Counted from the first letter of the stretch, positions 1 through 5,688 are shown. The stretch is DNA of 8,803 nucleotides from JASFTV01 sp050050615 (GCA_050050615.1 JASFTV010000134.1:1-8803); one strand, 5' to 3'. Notes: generated by a model not told the origin, from the letters alone. Translations and numbers: made by a program.

Positions 1-763
1 TGACCTCTTCCGACATGACCGTCCGATCCCTGTAAGCCGCTTTTGCAAGCTCGTAGCCCCAGTTTCGGAAGGCCCCTTCCGTAAATTTCTGGATATTGCC
101 CTTGTGGACCAGAGTAACGCTCCGGCGCTGTTTGGCCAGAGCGAAATCAATGGCAGCCTTAATGAGTCTCTGGCTCCCGGATTTGCTGATTGGTTTGATC
201 CCTATTCCGGCGTCGGGTCGAATGTGCCATCCAAATCTCGTGAAAAGGTGCTCCATCAGGTCACGGGCCTCCTCTCCGCCTGACTCCAGCTCAAGCCCTG
301 CATAGACGTCCTCCGTATTTTCCCTGAAGACCACCATATCCACCTTTCGAGGGTCCCTTACGGGACTGGGCACCCCTTGAAAATATCGAACCGGCCTGAC
401 ACAAGCGTAGAGATCGAGTTTCTGTCTCAGGGCGACGTTGAGGCTCCTGATGCCCTCTCCAACAGGGGTTGTCAAAGGCCCTTTGATGCCCACCCTGTAT
501 GCCTGAAACGCCTGGATCGTCTCCTCAGGGAGCCAATCCCCCGTCCTATTGAAAGCCTTCTCCCCCGCCAGAATCTGGTTCCAGACAATCTGACGCTTCC
601 CTGCCGAGCCTATTTCTATGGAGTGGTCCATGACCTGGACAGCTGCTCTCCATATATCAGGCCCTATACCATCGCCTTCGATATAAGGAATAATGGGTCT
701 ATCAGGGACAATCAGCCTCCCGTTCAAGAAAGAGAGTTTTTCTCCCGATTCCAAGGCAGACAT
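1..763 (-). CDS. icd: NADP-dependent isocitrate dehydrogenase, N-terminal part (runs off left edge)
   Basis: Isocitrate dehydrogenase of the TCA cycle: oxidative decarboxylation of isocitrate to 2-oxoglutarate, cytoplasmic homodimer. The minus-strand frame gives 254 residues before the window ends; the family is about 410-420 residues, so roughly 40% is missing. Visible family segments are PIIPYIEGDGIGPDIW (23-38), IKGPLTTPVGEGIRSLNVAL (93-112), DLYACVRPVRYFQG (117-130), VVFRENTEDVYAG (144-156) and VTLVHKGNIQKFTEGAFRNW (216-235). By alignment from memory with E. coli Icd, Ser107, Asn109, Arg113, Arg123, Arg147, Tyr154 and Lys221 match the isocitrate-binding and catalytic residues Ser113, Asn115, Arg119, Arg129, Arg153, Tyr160 and Lys230. 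The ATG start is chosen because GCAGGAGG lies just upstream and the following sequence matches the family N-terminus. The related enzyme LeuB is excluded by the E. coli Icd-like segments. The gene is divergent from the B3/4 gene. Confidence 0.96.
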   Translation of the reverse strand, partial: MSALESGEKLSFLNGRLIVPDRPIIPYIEGDGIGPDIWRAAVQVMDHSIEIGSAGKRQIVWNQILAGEKAFNRTGDWLPEETIQAFQAYRVGIKGPLTTPVGEGIRSLNVALRQKLDLYACVRPVRYFQGVPSPVRDPRKVDMVVFRENTEDVYAGLELESGGEEARDLMEHLFTRFGWHIRPDAGIGIKPISKSGSQRLIKAAIDFALAKQRRSVTLVHKGNIQKFTEGAFRNWGYELAKAAYRDRTVMSEEV

Positions 764-807
764 ATCCTCCTGCGGACAGTGATGAAATTGGAACGAACTT
801 GTTTTCC

Positions 808-835
808 AAAATATCATTTCTGGTGGGGTGGTCAA
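808..835 (-). promoter_or_regulatory. Candidate sigma-70 promoter of icd
   Basis: On the minus strand TTGACC (835-830) is followed after 16 bases by TATTTT (813-808). That would start transcription near 801, leaving a short 5' leader of about 38 bases before the icd ATG. The placement is good but the boxes are degenerate, so this is a prediction by consensus only. Confidence 0.4.
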
Positions 836-870
836 TGAATTTTATGCGCTCTGAGAGCAGTCAGGACGGA

Positions 871-899
871 TTGACAGAATGGGCAAAGCCTGGTACCAA
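871..899 (+). promoter_or_regulatory. Candidate promoter of the B3/4-domain gene
   Basis: A perfect TTGACA (871-876) is followed after 17 bases by TACCAA (894-899), preceded by TGG (891-893), which fits an extended -10 arrangement. Transcription would begin near 906, about 50 bases before the ATG at 958. The rest of the 764-957 divergent spacer shows no gene, repeat or convincing operator. Confidence 0.4.
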
Positions 900-957
900 G
901 GTATTTCACTCATGAGAATGCTTTTGAACATTACCAACTGATTGGGAAAATCACATC

Positions 958-1614
958 ATGTCATGGATCAATTTCAGCATCTCTTCAGCATACAAGGCGC
1001 GGTATCCAGACGTGGCCTTTGGTTTAACCCTGGTTTCCGGATGCCAGCCTGCAACAAATCCTCCTGGATTCGATCAGTACAAAAGAAAGTTGCTCCGCAA
1101 GATGAGAAAAAGGGAAACCCTGGCCGGTATTTCCCGCCGAGTCGAGATTTATGACGATTTCTTCAAGAGCTTCGGGTTTGAGTGTCCCTTGCCAAAGCAT
1201 CTCAAAAGGACCATCCATAGCGGATTTCCCCGGTATAATTTGATGGTGGACGCCCATTTCATGGCCGAGATGTGCGCGGGTATCCTGGTCGCTGTGACTG
1301 ATTATGACCGGTTTGAGGGAAAACTGACATTGGACTTGGCTAAGGAGGGTGAAATCTGCTTGGGGATGGGTCAGCGCGAACTCAGAACCAAAGAGGGAGA
1401 GATCGTGTTCCGAGATGAGAAAGATATTGTGTGCGTGCTATGCCAAGCTGCGGACGAGAAGACAAGGGTCAGGGAAGAGACACGGAATGTCTTATTTTAT
1501 GCCTATGCTGTTCCAGGTATCGAAGGGGGGCATCTCAAGGACGGCTTGACGATTGCAGCGCAGACCATGTCCGAATTTGGGGGTGGAACCGTTGAAGGTC
1601 TAGAGGTTTTCTAA
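958..1614 (+). CDS. Free-standing B3/4 (tRNA-editing-like) domain protein
   Basis: 218 residues resembling the stand-alone B3/4 domain family (COG3382), related to the editing domain of the phenylalanyl-tRNA synthetase beta subunit. In PheRS this domain hydrolyses mischarged Tyr-tRNA(Phe); the role of the solo proteins is largely unsettled. Supporting features are the full-length fit to the solo family (about 220 residues), the segment YNLMVDAHFMAEMCAGILVA (93-112) where the family has an N-x-x-V-D motif, the following D-Y-D-R-F-E-G (115-121), GEIVFRDEKDIVCVLCQ (147-163), and a late ETRNVLFYAYAVPGI segment (174-188). There is no signal peptide or membrane segment. The ATG at 958 has only a weak purine stretch (TTGGGAAAA) upstream; an earlier TTG near 942 is in another frame. 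It stands alone between icd and a hairpin pair, so context gives no functional hint. A tRNA or amino-acyl-tRNA substrate is inference. Confidence 0.75.
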   Translation: MSWINFSISSAYKARYPDVAFGLTLVSGCQPATNPPGFDQYKRKLLRKMRKRETLAGISRRVEIYDDFFKSFGFECPLPKHLKRTIHSGFPRYNLMVDAHFMAEMCAGILVAVTDYDRFEGKLTLDLAKEGEICLGMGQRELRTKEGEIVFRDEKDIVCVLCQAADEKTRVREETRNVLFYAYAVPGIEGGHLKDGLTIAAQTMSEFGGGTVEGLEVF

Positions 1615-1628
1615 CCGCGAGTGAAGCT

Positions 1629-1648
1629 CCCCGCGCCAAGGCGCGGGG
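1629..1648 (+). terminator. GC-rich hairpin after the B3/4 gene
   Basis: CCCCGCGCC (1629-1637) and GGCGCGGGG (1640-1648) are perfect inverted repeats, giving an 8-bp all-GC stem with a 4-base loop, 15 bases after the stop codon. No T-run follows, so it is not a standard intrinsic terminator on its own; it may act together with the next hairpin or protect the 3' end. Confidence 0.5.
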
Positions 1649-1663
1649 CAAGCCCCCTGCACC

Positions 1664-1732
1664 CCCACAAAAACGACGCGCCATTCACCCCCGCCCTTCC
1701 GGACGGGGCTCTCTGGCGCGGTTTTTGTAGGG
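1664..1732. terminator. Nested palindrome, probable bidirectional terminator or small palindromic element
   Basis: Outer arms ACAAAAAC (1667-1674) and GTTTTTGT (1721-1728) enclose CGCGCCA (1677-1683) and TGGCGCG (1714-1720); CCC at 1664-1666 can also pair with GGG at 1730-1732. Inside lies a second hairpin, CCCCG (1689-1693) with CGGGG (1704-1708), continued past one mismatch to a TTCC loop. A GC stem followed by T5 fits an intrinsic terminator for the B3/4 gene on the plus strand, and the symmetry would give the same on the minus strand, although no minus-strand gene converges here. It could also be a dispersed palindromic repeat. Confidence 0.55.
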
Positions 1733-1762
1733 CAAGGAACGCTCTAGGAATTAGGAAAAAGC

Positions 1763-1791
1763 TTGACATGCCCCGTTGAATGGGCTATTTA
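1763..1791 (+). promoter_or_regulatory. Candidate promoter of the cimA leader
   Basis: Perfect TTGACA (1763-1768), 17-base spacer, then TATTTA (1786-1791). Predicted start is near 1798, about 28 bases before the leader ORF, the short distance usual for attenuated amino-acid operons. The -10 matches only its first three consensus positions, so the call rests mainly on the -35, the spacing and the context. Confidence 0.5.
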
Positions 1792-1825
1792 TTCTAAATT
1801 ACAGTTGGATAACCGTTTGTGAACC

Positions 1826-1942
1826 ATGATGGATCTTGTTCAGAACATTATCGTTATTATCACCGCAATAGGGGTCGTCCTATCCCTATTGCTCCTTCTT
1901 GGGGTCCTTATCCTCAAACGCCCGGGCCTGATAATGACATAA
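1826..1942 (+). CDS. Leu/Ile/Val-rich leader peptide of the cimA attenuator (38 aa)
   Basis: Short ORF of 38 codons, ATG ATG ... ACA TAA. Of its residues, 10 are Leu, 7 Ile and 5 Val, including V-V-L-S-L-L-L-L-L-G-V-L-I-L (17-30). Leu codons are mixed and include two CTA. The composition recalls the E. coli IlvL and IvbL leader peptides. Its stop codon (1940-1942) sits directly after an RNA segment that can pair with the terminator stem, and the terminator lies 20 bases downstream of the ORF, ahead of cimA. This is the geometry of ribosome-mediated attenuation. No strong Shine-Dalgarno is visible upstream, which weakens the translation claim. The main alternative is a real small single-pass membrane protein: residues 8-30 are hydrophobic enough and K31-R32 would lie on the inner side. 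The RNA pairings around it favour a leader peptide. Confidence 0.72.
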   Translation: MMDLVQNIIVIITAIGVVLSLLLLLGVLILKRPGLIMT

Positions 1943-1958
1943 TGAATTGAACAAGATC
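1832..1958 (+). promoter_or_regulatory. Outer leader helix of the cimA leader RNA
   Basis: GATCTTGTTCA (1832-1842) and TGAACAAGATC (1948-1958) are perfect 11-base complements. They would close a large stem-loop containing almost all of the leader ORF. When the leader is not being translated this helix would stabilise the inner 1:2 pairing and so favour termination; this role is inferred from other attenuators. Confidence 0.55.
1853..1938 (+). promoter_or_regulatory. Attenuator segments 1:2 (anti-antiterminator)
   Basis: GTTATTATCA (1853-1862) can pair with TGATAATGAC (1929-1938) over 10 bp with one G-U. Segment 1 lies in the Ile codons of the leader and segment 2 ends just before the stop codon; the run of Leu codons is in the loop between them. 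A ribosome stalled on the Leu codons would cover or disrupt this helix and release segment 2. Confidence 0.6.
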
Positions 1959-1981
1959 TTTCAAAAACCGTTATCAGGCCC
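1924..1981 (+). promoter_or_regulatory. Attenuator segments 2:3 (antiterminator)
   Basis: GGGCCTGATAA (1924-1934) and TTATCAGGCCC (1971-1981) are perfect 11-base complements, extendable by a G-U and a G-C pair. Segment 3 is the left arm of the terminator, so this pairing excludes the terminator. Segment 2 carries the same CCTGATAA as terminator right arm segment 4 (1983-1990), so segments 2 and 4 compete for segment 3. Confidence 0.68.
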
Positions 1982-2001
1982 TCCTGATAACGGTTTTTTT
2001 T
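1963..2001 (+). terminator. Intrinsic terminator of the cimA attenuator (segments 3:4)
   Basis: AAAAACCGTTATCAGG (1963-1978) pairs perfectly with CCTGATAACGGTTTTT (1983-1998), loop CCCT, with an eight-T run at 1994-2001. It lies between the leader ORF and the cimA ribosome binding site, so every transcript from the leader promoter must pass it to reach cimA. Confidence 0.9.
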
Positions 2002-2021
2002 GATGAAAACGGAGAGAAGCG

Positions 2022-3599
2022 ATGGCACGAAAGATCATCCTTTATGACACCACCCTACGGGACGGGACACAGGGAGAAGAGGTCAGTCTCTCAGCGGAGG
2101 ACAAATTGCGCATCGCCCTGAAACTGGACGAGTTTGGGGTCCAGTATGTGGAAGGCGGCTGGCCGGGCTCCAACCCCAAAGATGCGCGATTCTTCAAGAT
2201 GGCCCGAAAGAGCCCCTTTCAAAATATGCGACTGACCGCTTTCGGGAGCACGCGCCGTGCCAAGATCCGTCCTGAAGATGACAGCAACATCAAGGCTCTG
2301 CTCAAGACCGAGGTGGAGGCCATGGCGATCTTCGGGAAGAGCTGGGATCTCCATGCATCCAAGATTCTGGGCGCGACCCTGGATGAAAACCTTTCCATGA
2401 TTGAGGATTCCATTGGCTATTTAAAGAAACAGGATCGCCAGGTCATCTACGATGCGGAACATTTTTTTGACGGCTACAAACACAACAGAGATTATGCCCT
2501 CAGGACTATCGAGGCGGCCATTGATGGCGGCGCGGACATGATTGTCCTGTGCGATACGAACGGCGGCACCCTTCCCCACGAGATCCGGGCTATTATGAAA
2601 CAGGTCGTGCGCCGGGTCACTGTTCCCGTTGGCATCCATGCCCACAATGATAGTGGTTTGGCGCTTGCCAATTCCTTGGAGGCCGTGCGCGCCGGCGCGA
2701 CCATGGTCCAGGGAACGGTTAATGGATATGGAGAGCGTTGCGGCAATACGGACCTCATCGCCACCATCGGGAATCTTCAGCTCAAGATGGGATATCCATG
2801 TATACCTCCAGAAAACCTAAACAGGTTGACGGAACTGTCCCGCTACGTGAGCGAAGTGGCGAATGTGCCTCCTTTGAACCAGCGGCCCTTTGTTGGAAAG
2901 AGCGCTTTTGCCCACAAGGGCGGTGTCCATGTAAGTGCCATATCCAAGGATCCGGGGGCCTATGAGCATATCGAGCCCGCACAGGTGGGCAACCGCCGGC
3001 GGGTCCTGGTCTCGGATCTTTCCGGCAGGAGTAACATAGAGTACAAGGCACGAGAGATGGGCATCAAGATGGGGGCTAACGGTTACGGAAGCGAAAAAAT
3101 TGTTCAGGAGATCAAAGAGTTGGAGGACCAGGGGTACCAATTCGACGCGGCCGAGGGGTCATTAGAGCTTTTGATGAAGAAAGTGACGGGGCAGTTTGAA
3201 GAACCCTTTCAGCTGGAGACTTTCAGGGTGACCATCGAGAAAAACCGATCCGGACCGAGCACCGCCCAGGCCACAATCAAAATCTCAGTGGGCGAGGATT
3301 ACGAGATCACTGCGGCAGAAGGTGACGGCCCGGTGAACGCCCTTGACAATGCTCTGAGAAAGGCCTTGACGAAGTTCTTTCCTGAGATCGAAGAGATGGG
3401 ATTGGTGGATTTCAAAGTCCGAGTGATTGACGGCGTTGAAGGGACGGCCGCAAAGGTGAGAGTGCAAATCGAATCCAGAGACTCTCGTGAGATCTGGTCT
3501 ACCATCGGTGTGTCAGAAAACGTGATTGAAGCGAGTTGGCAGGCCCTGGTGGACAGCGTCCAGTATAAGTTATCAAAGGCACTGAACGCGAAACAGTGA
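2022..3599 (+). CDS. cimA: (R)-citramalate synthase
   Basis: Condenses pyruvate and acetyl-CoA to (R)-citramalate, the first step of threonine-independent isoleucine synthesis. 525 residues, normal for the longer CimA/LeuA-like group. The N-terminal DRE-TIM barrel shows YDTTLRDGTQGEEVSLS (8-24) with catalytic Arg13 and metal ligand Asp14, EGGWPGSNPKD (44-54) typical of this CimA group rather than LeuA, metal ligands His206 and His208 in GIHAHNDSGLALANS (204-218), and GERCGNTDL (237-245) with Asn242. A conserved SAFAHKGGVHVSA segment spans 294-306. The C-terminal part from about 395 to 520 matches the LeuA-type allosteric dimer domain, which binds the end product (isoleucine expected). GGAGAG (2011-2016) precedes the ATG by five bases. 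The upstream attenuator suggests control by branched-chain amino acids. Homocitrate synthase or LeuA are less likely because of the W-P-G-S-N-P segment. Confidence 0.93.
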   Translation: MARKIILYDTTLRDGTQGEEVSLSAEDKLRIALKLDEFGVQYVEGGWPGSNPKDARFFKMARKSPFQNMRLTAFGSTRRAKIRPEDDSNIKALLKTEVEAMAIFGKSWDLHASKILGATLDENLSMIEDSIGYLKKQDRQVIYDAEHFFDGYKHNRDYALRTIEAAIDGGADMIVLCDTNGGTLPHEIRAIMKQVVRRVTVPVGIHAHNDSGLALANSLEAVRAGATMVQGTVNGYGERCGNTDLIATIGNLQLKMGYPCIPPENLNRLTELSRYVSEVANVPPLNQRPFVGKSAFAHKGGVHVSAISKDPGAYEHIEPAQVGNRRRVLVSDLSGRSNIEYKAREMGIKMGANGYGSEKIVQEIKELEDQGYQFDAAEGSLELLMKKVTGQFEEPFQLETFRVTIEKNRSGPSTAQATIKISVGEDYEITAAEGDGPVNALDNALRKALTKFFPEIEEMGLVDFKVRVIDGVEGTAAKVRVQIESRDSREIWSTIGVSENVIEASWQALVDSVQYKLSKALNAKQ

Positions 3600-3635
3600 T
3601 GCACAGAGATAAACATCGCAATTGGGAGAAGACAG

Positions 3636-3667
3636 CCGCAGATTCTCGCCCGGCCGGGAATCTGCGG
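3636..3667 (+). terminator. Hairpin downstream of cimA, possible terminator
   Basis: CCGCAGATTC (3636-3645) and GAATCTGCGG (3658-3667) are perfect 10-base inverted repeats around a loop holding the self-complementary CCCGGCCGGG (3649-3658, sharing one base with the right arm). It starts 36 bases after the cimA stop. No T-run follows, so it could be a weak terminator, an mRNA 3'-end stabiliser or part of the leuA leader region. Confidence 0.5.
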
Positions 3668-3680
3668 AGGGTTCTTGAGG

Positions 3681-3686
3681 TATAAT
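3681..3686 (+). promoter_or_regulatory. Consensus -10 box, possible leuA promoter
   Basis: TATAAT is a perfect -10 hexamer in the cimA-leuA gap. No good -35 lies 15-18 bases upstream; that space falls in the right arm of the preceding hairpin. If used, it would give leuA its own promoter and a 5' leader of about 330 bases containing the structured element at 3756-3874. Confidence 0.35.
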
Positions 3687-3755
3687 CTCCTTAAGCGAAT
3701 CTCGAATTCTTATCACGAACCAGAATTGTTGTCCAAAAACGAATCGGTGCTTCAT

Positions 3756-3874
3756 GCGAGGCATGGGGGTCTCTTTTCAAAAACGAAAAGTCGCTGCCCG
3801 GTGACCACCGTAAGGCCACGGGTGAGGCCCCGCAGGGGCGGGACAGGCAGGGCGGAGAGACCCCCATGCCTCGC
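3756..3874. repeat. 119-base element with 19-base perfect terminal inverted repeats and internal hairpins
   Basis: GCGAGGCATGGGGGTCTCT (3756-3774) is perfectly complementary to 3856-3874. Inside, four smaller helices are possible: CTTTTC/GAAAAG (3773-3778 with 3785-3790, overlapping the end of the main stem), CTGCC/GGCAG (3794-3798 with 3846-3850), CACCGT/ACGGGTG with one bulge (3806-3811 with 3818-3824) and GCCCC/GGGGC (3827-3831 with 3835-3839). The whole would fold as a branched RNA or behave as a small non-autonomous mobile or palindromic repeat. No transposase and no clear target duplication are visible; TCGGTGC occurs on both sides (left 3744-3750, right 3877-3883), but the right copy is only two bases beyond the repeat. 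No protein-coding signal is convincing inside. Confidence 0.65.
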
Positions 3875-3937
3875 GGCTCGGTGCGCATGGGAGCCTCATC
3901 TTCGGGAACCGCGGTGCATCGCGCAAAAACAGGCATT

Positions 3938-3960
3938 GAAATCGCTGAAAAGCGTTTTTT
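3938..3960 (+). terminator. Weak terminator-like hairpin ahead of leuA
   Basis: CGCT (3943-3946), GAAA loop, AGCG (3951-3954), then T6 (3955-3960). Past a T-T mismatch the stem is lengthened by three A-T pairs and a G-U. It is short, but the tetraloop and T-run fit a weak intrinsic terminator or attenuator site 64 bases before leuA. I could not find a competing antiterminator or a Leu-rich leader ORF upstream of it. Confidence 0.4.
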
Positions 3961-4024
3961 CGACTTATTTTGGACAGGAGTAACGGACCAGGATTCTATC
4001 GAAGCGTCCAAAGGAGGTTATGCC

Positions 4025-5569
4025 ATGGCAGATCAGGTCATTATTTTCGATACAACGCTCAGGGACGGAGAGCAGTCGCCCGGGGCCAGTATGAATGCTG
4101 CGGAGAAACTCCGCCTTGCCATTCAGCTGGAAAGGCTTGGGGTGGACGTCATCGAAGCAGGATTTCCGGCCGCTTCTGCGGGCGATTTCGATGCCGTCAA
4201 ACTGATCGCTGGAAAGATCCGCAACGCCCAGGTGGCTGCATTGGCCAGGGCCTCGAAAGAAGATGTTGACCGGGCCTGGGCATCCATCGGCGGAGCGGCT
4301 CATCCCAGGATTCATACCTTCATTGCCACCTCTGATATCCACCTGGAACACAAACTAAGAATGAGCCGTGACAAGGTCATAGAGTCAGCAACCCATGCGG
4401 TCAGATACGCGAAGGGGTTCACTGAAAACGTGGAGTTTTCAGCCGAAGACGGGTCGCGAAGCGACCCGGAGTTTCTGTGTCGCCTTTTTGAGGCGGTGAT
4501 CGAAGCGGGAGCAACCACAGTGAACCTTCCCGACACGGTGGGATATGCCATGCCAGATGAATTCGGCCAACTGATCTCTTATGTCCGGGAACACACGCCC
4601 AATATCCATAAAGTGGTGCTGAGCATCCACTGTCATAATGATCTCGGCCTTGCTACCGCCAACAGCCTGGCCGGGCTCAAGGCAGGGGCTCGACAGGTGG
4701 AGGTGACGATCAACGGGATAGGAGAAAGGGCTGGGAACACCTCTTTGGAAGAGATCGTTATGGCCCTATTCACCCACAAGAAGCATCTGGGCCTTGTCAC
4801 CCGGATCAATACCCGGGAGATTCATCCTGCCAGCAGGCTCGCTAGCATGATCACAGGCATTGTGGTCCAACCCAATAAAGCGATTGTGGGCGCCAATGCT
4901 TTTACGCACGAGGCGGGCATCCATCAGGACGGCGTGCTGAAAAACAAAATGACCTATGAAATTATGGACCCAGAGACCGTGGGTCTTGCCACCAATCGCC
5001 TGGTCCTGGGGAAACACTCAGGAAGACATGCTTTCAGAAAAAAAATTGCTGAACTGGGTTATGATTTAACGGAAGAGGACCTGAAGCGTCTGTTTGAAAA
5101 ATTCAAGGAATTGGCAGATAAACGCAAAGAGATTCTTGACGAAGATATCGAAGTTCTGGTTGCTGAGGAAATTCTCCGAGTCCCTGATAAATACCGGTTG
5201 GATTACCTCAACGTGGTGAGCGGCACTGTGGCTGTGCCCACGGCTACGGTGAAATTGCGAATAGACGGAGAAGAAACCCAGGGCGCAGGGTTTGGTGTCG
5301 GCCCCATCGATGCAACCTACAACACCATAGCCAAGATGACAGGCACGCGGTCAAAGCTGGTCCGCTTCTCAATCAACGCCATCAGCGGTGGTACGGATGC
5401 CCAAGGCGAGGTTACAGTGCGTCTTCAGGAAAACGGCCTCGTGGCCCTTGGCAAAGGCGCGGACCCGGACATCTTCATTGCGAGCGCGAAGGCGTATATT
5501 AACGGTCTAAATCGGCTTGAGTATTTGAAGAGGAATCCTTCGCTCGCCCCTGAAGATAGGAGCCTCTGA
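4025..5569 (+). CDS. leuA: 2-isopropylmalate synthase
   Basis: Condenses 2-oxoisovalerate with acetyl-CoA to 2-isopropylmalate, the first committed step of leucine synthesis. 514 residues, standard for bacterial LeuA of the E. coli/TIGR00973 type. The barrel shows IFDTTLRDGEQSPGASM (7-23) with Arg13 and Asp14, EAGFPAAS (44-51), VNLPDTVGYAMP (166-177), metal ligands His202 and His204 in SIHCHNDLGLATANS (200-214), and GIGERAGNTSLEE (231-243) with Asn238. NAFTHEAGIHQDG (291-303) and LGKHSGRHAF (328-337) mark the linker region, and about 390-500 forms the allosteric leucine-binding domain. The frame is open back to 3866, but the ATG at 4025 is chosen: AAAGGAGG (4010-4017) sits seven bases before it and the protein then begins exactly as the family does. 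It lies 119 bases ahead of leuC, likely co-transcribed. Confidence 0.96.
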   Translation: MADQVIIFDTTLRDGEQSPGASMNAAEKLRLAIQLERLGVDVIEAGFPAASAGDFDAVKLIAGKIRNAQVAALARASKEDVDRAWASIGGAAHPRIHTFIATSDIHLEHKLRMSRDKVIESATHAVRYAKGFTENVEFSAEDGSRSDPEFLCRLFEAVIEAGATTVNLPDTVGYAMPDEFGQLISYVREHTPNIHKVVLSIHCHNDLGLATANSLAGLKAGARQVEVTINGIGERAGNTSLEEIVMALFTHKKHLGLVTRINTREIHPASRLASMITGIVVQPNKAIVGANAFTHEAGIHQDGVLKNKMTYEIMDPETVGLATNRLVLGKHSGRHAFRKKIAELGYDLTEEDLKRLFEKFKELADKRKEILDEDIEVLVAEEILRVPDKYRLDYLNVVSGTVAVPTATVKLRIDGEETQGAGFGVGPIDATYNTIAKMTGTRSKLVRFSINAISGGTDAQGEVTVRLQENGLVALGKGADPDIFIASAKAYINGLNRLEYLKRNPSLAPEDRSL

Positions 5570-5575
5570 GCAGAG

Positions 5576-5609
5576 AGGGCAGTGGGCCGATGGAGTGACA
5601 GCCCGCCCT
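5576..5609 (+). other. Intercistronic hairpin between leuA and leuC
   Basis: AGGGC (5576-5580) plus GGGC (5584-5587) can pair with GCCC (5601-5604) plus GCCCT (5605-5609), giving 9 bp with a three-base AGT bulge and a 13-base loop. An alternative partner pair, GAGTG (5593-5597) with CACTC (5615-5619), overlaps it. There is no T-run. It may shape mRNA stability or differential expression; nothing else is seen in the 5570-5688 gap. Confidence 0.35.
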
Positions 5610-5688
5610 GGCGCCACTCATTTGGAACAGCGCACTAACCTTGCATTGCTTTTGAAACTCACCCGGGCAAGACAAAGGGAATCTGACC

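Noticed and set aside
377..838. Plus-strand ORF of 153 codons at the left side
   Set aside because: It is the antisense shadow of the clearly recognisable icd on the minus strand.
3756..3805. Short ORF within the folded element (MRGMGVSFQKRKVAAR) as a possible leu leader peptide
   Set aside because: It has no Leu codons and no ribosome binding site, and it is an incidental reading of the inverted repeat.
3756..3874. Possible CRISPR or tRNA-like cloverleaf
   Set aside because: There is no repeat-spacer periodicity, and the helices do not give tRNA arm lengths or a T-loop sequence.
3908..3916. GGAACCGCGG-like sequence resembling the T-box antiterminator core ahead of leuA
   Set aside because: The U that pairs with the tRNA 3' A is G here, no stem I with AG-bulge or specifier loop is visible upstream, and the 3' side does not feed into the terminator stem. 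A covariance-model search for T-box would settle it.
3866..4024. In-frame upstream extension of leuA by 53 residues
   Set aside because: The added residues overlap the terminal inverted repeat and the terminator-like hairpin, have no family match, and a perfect ribosome binding site sits before the ATG at 4025.
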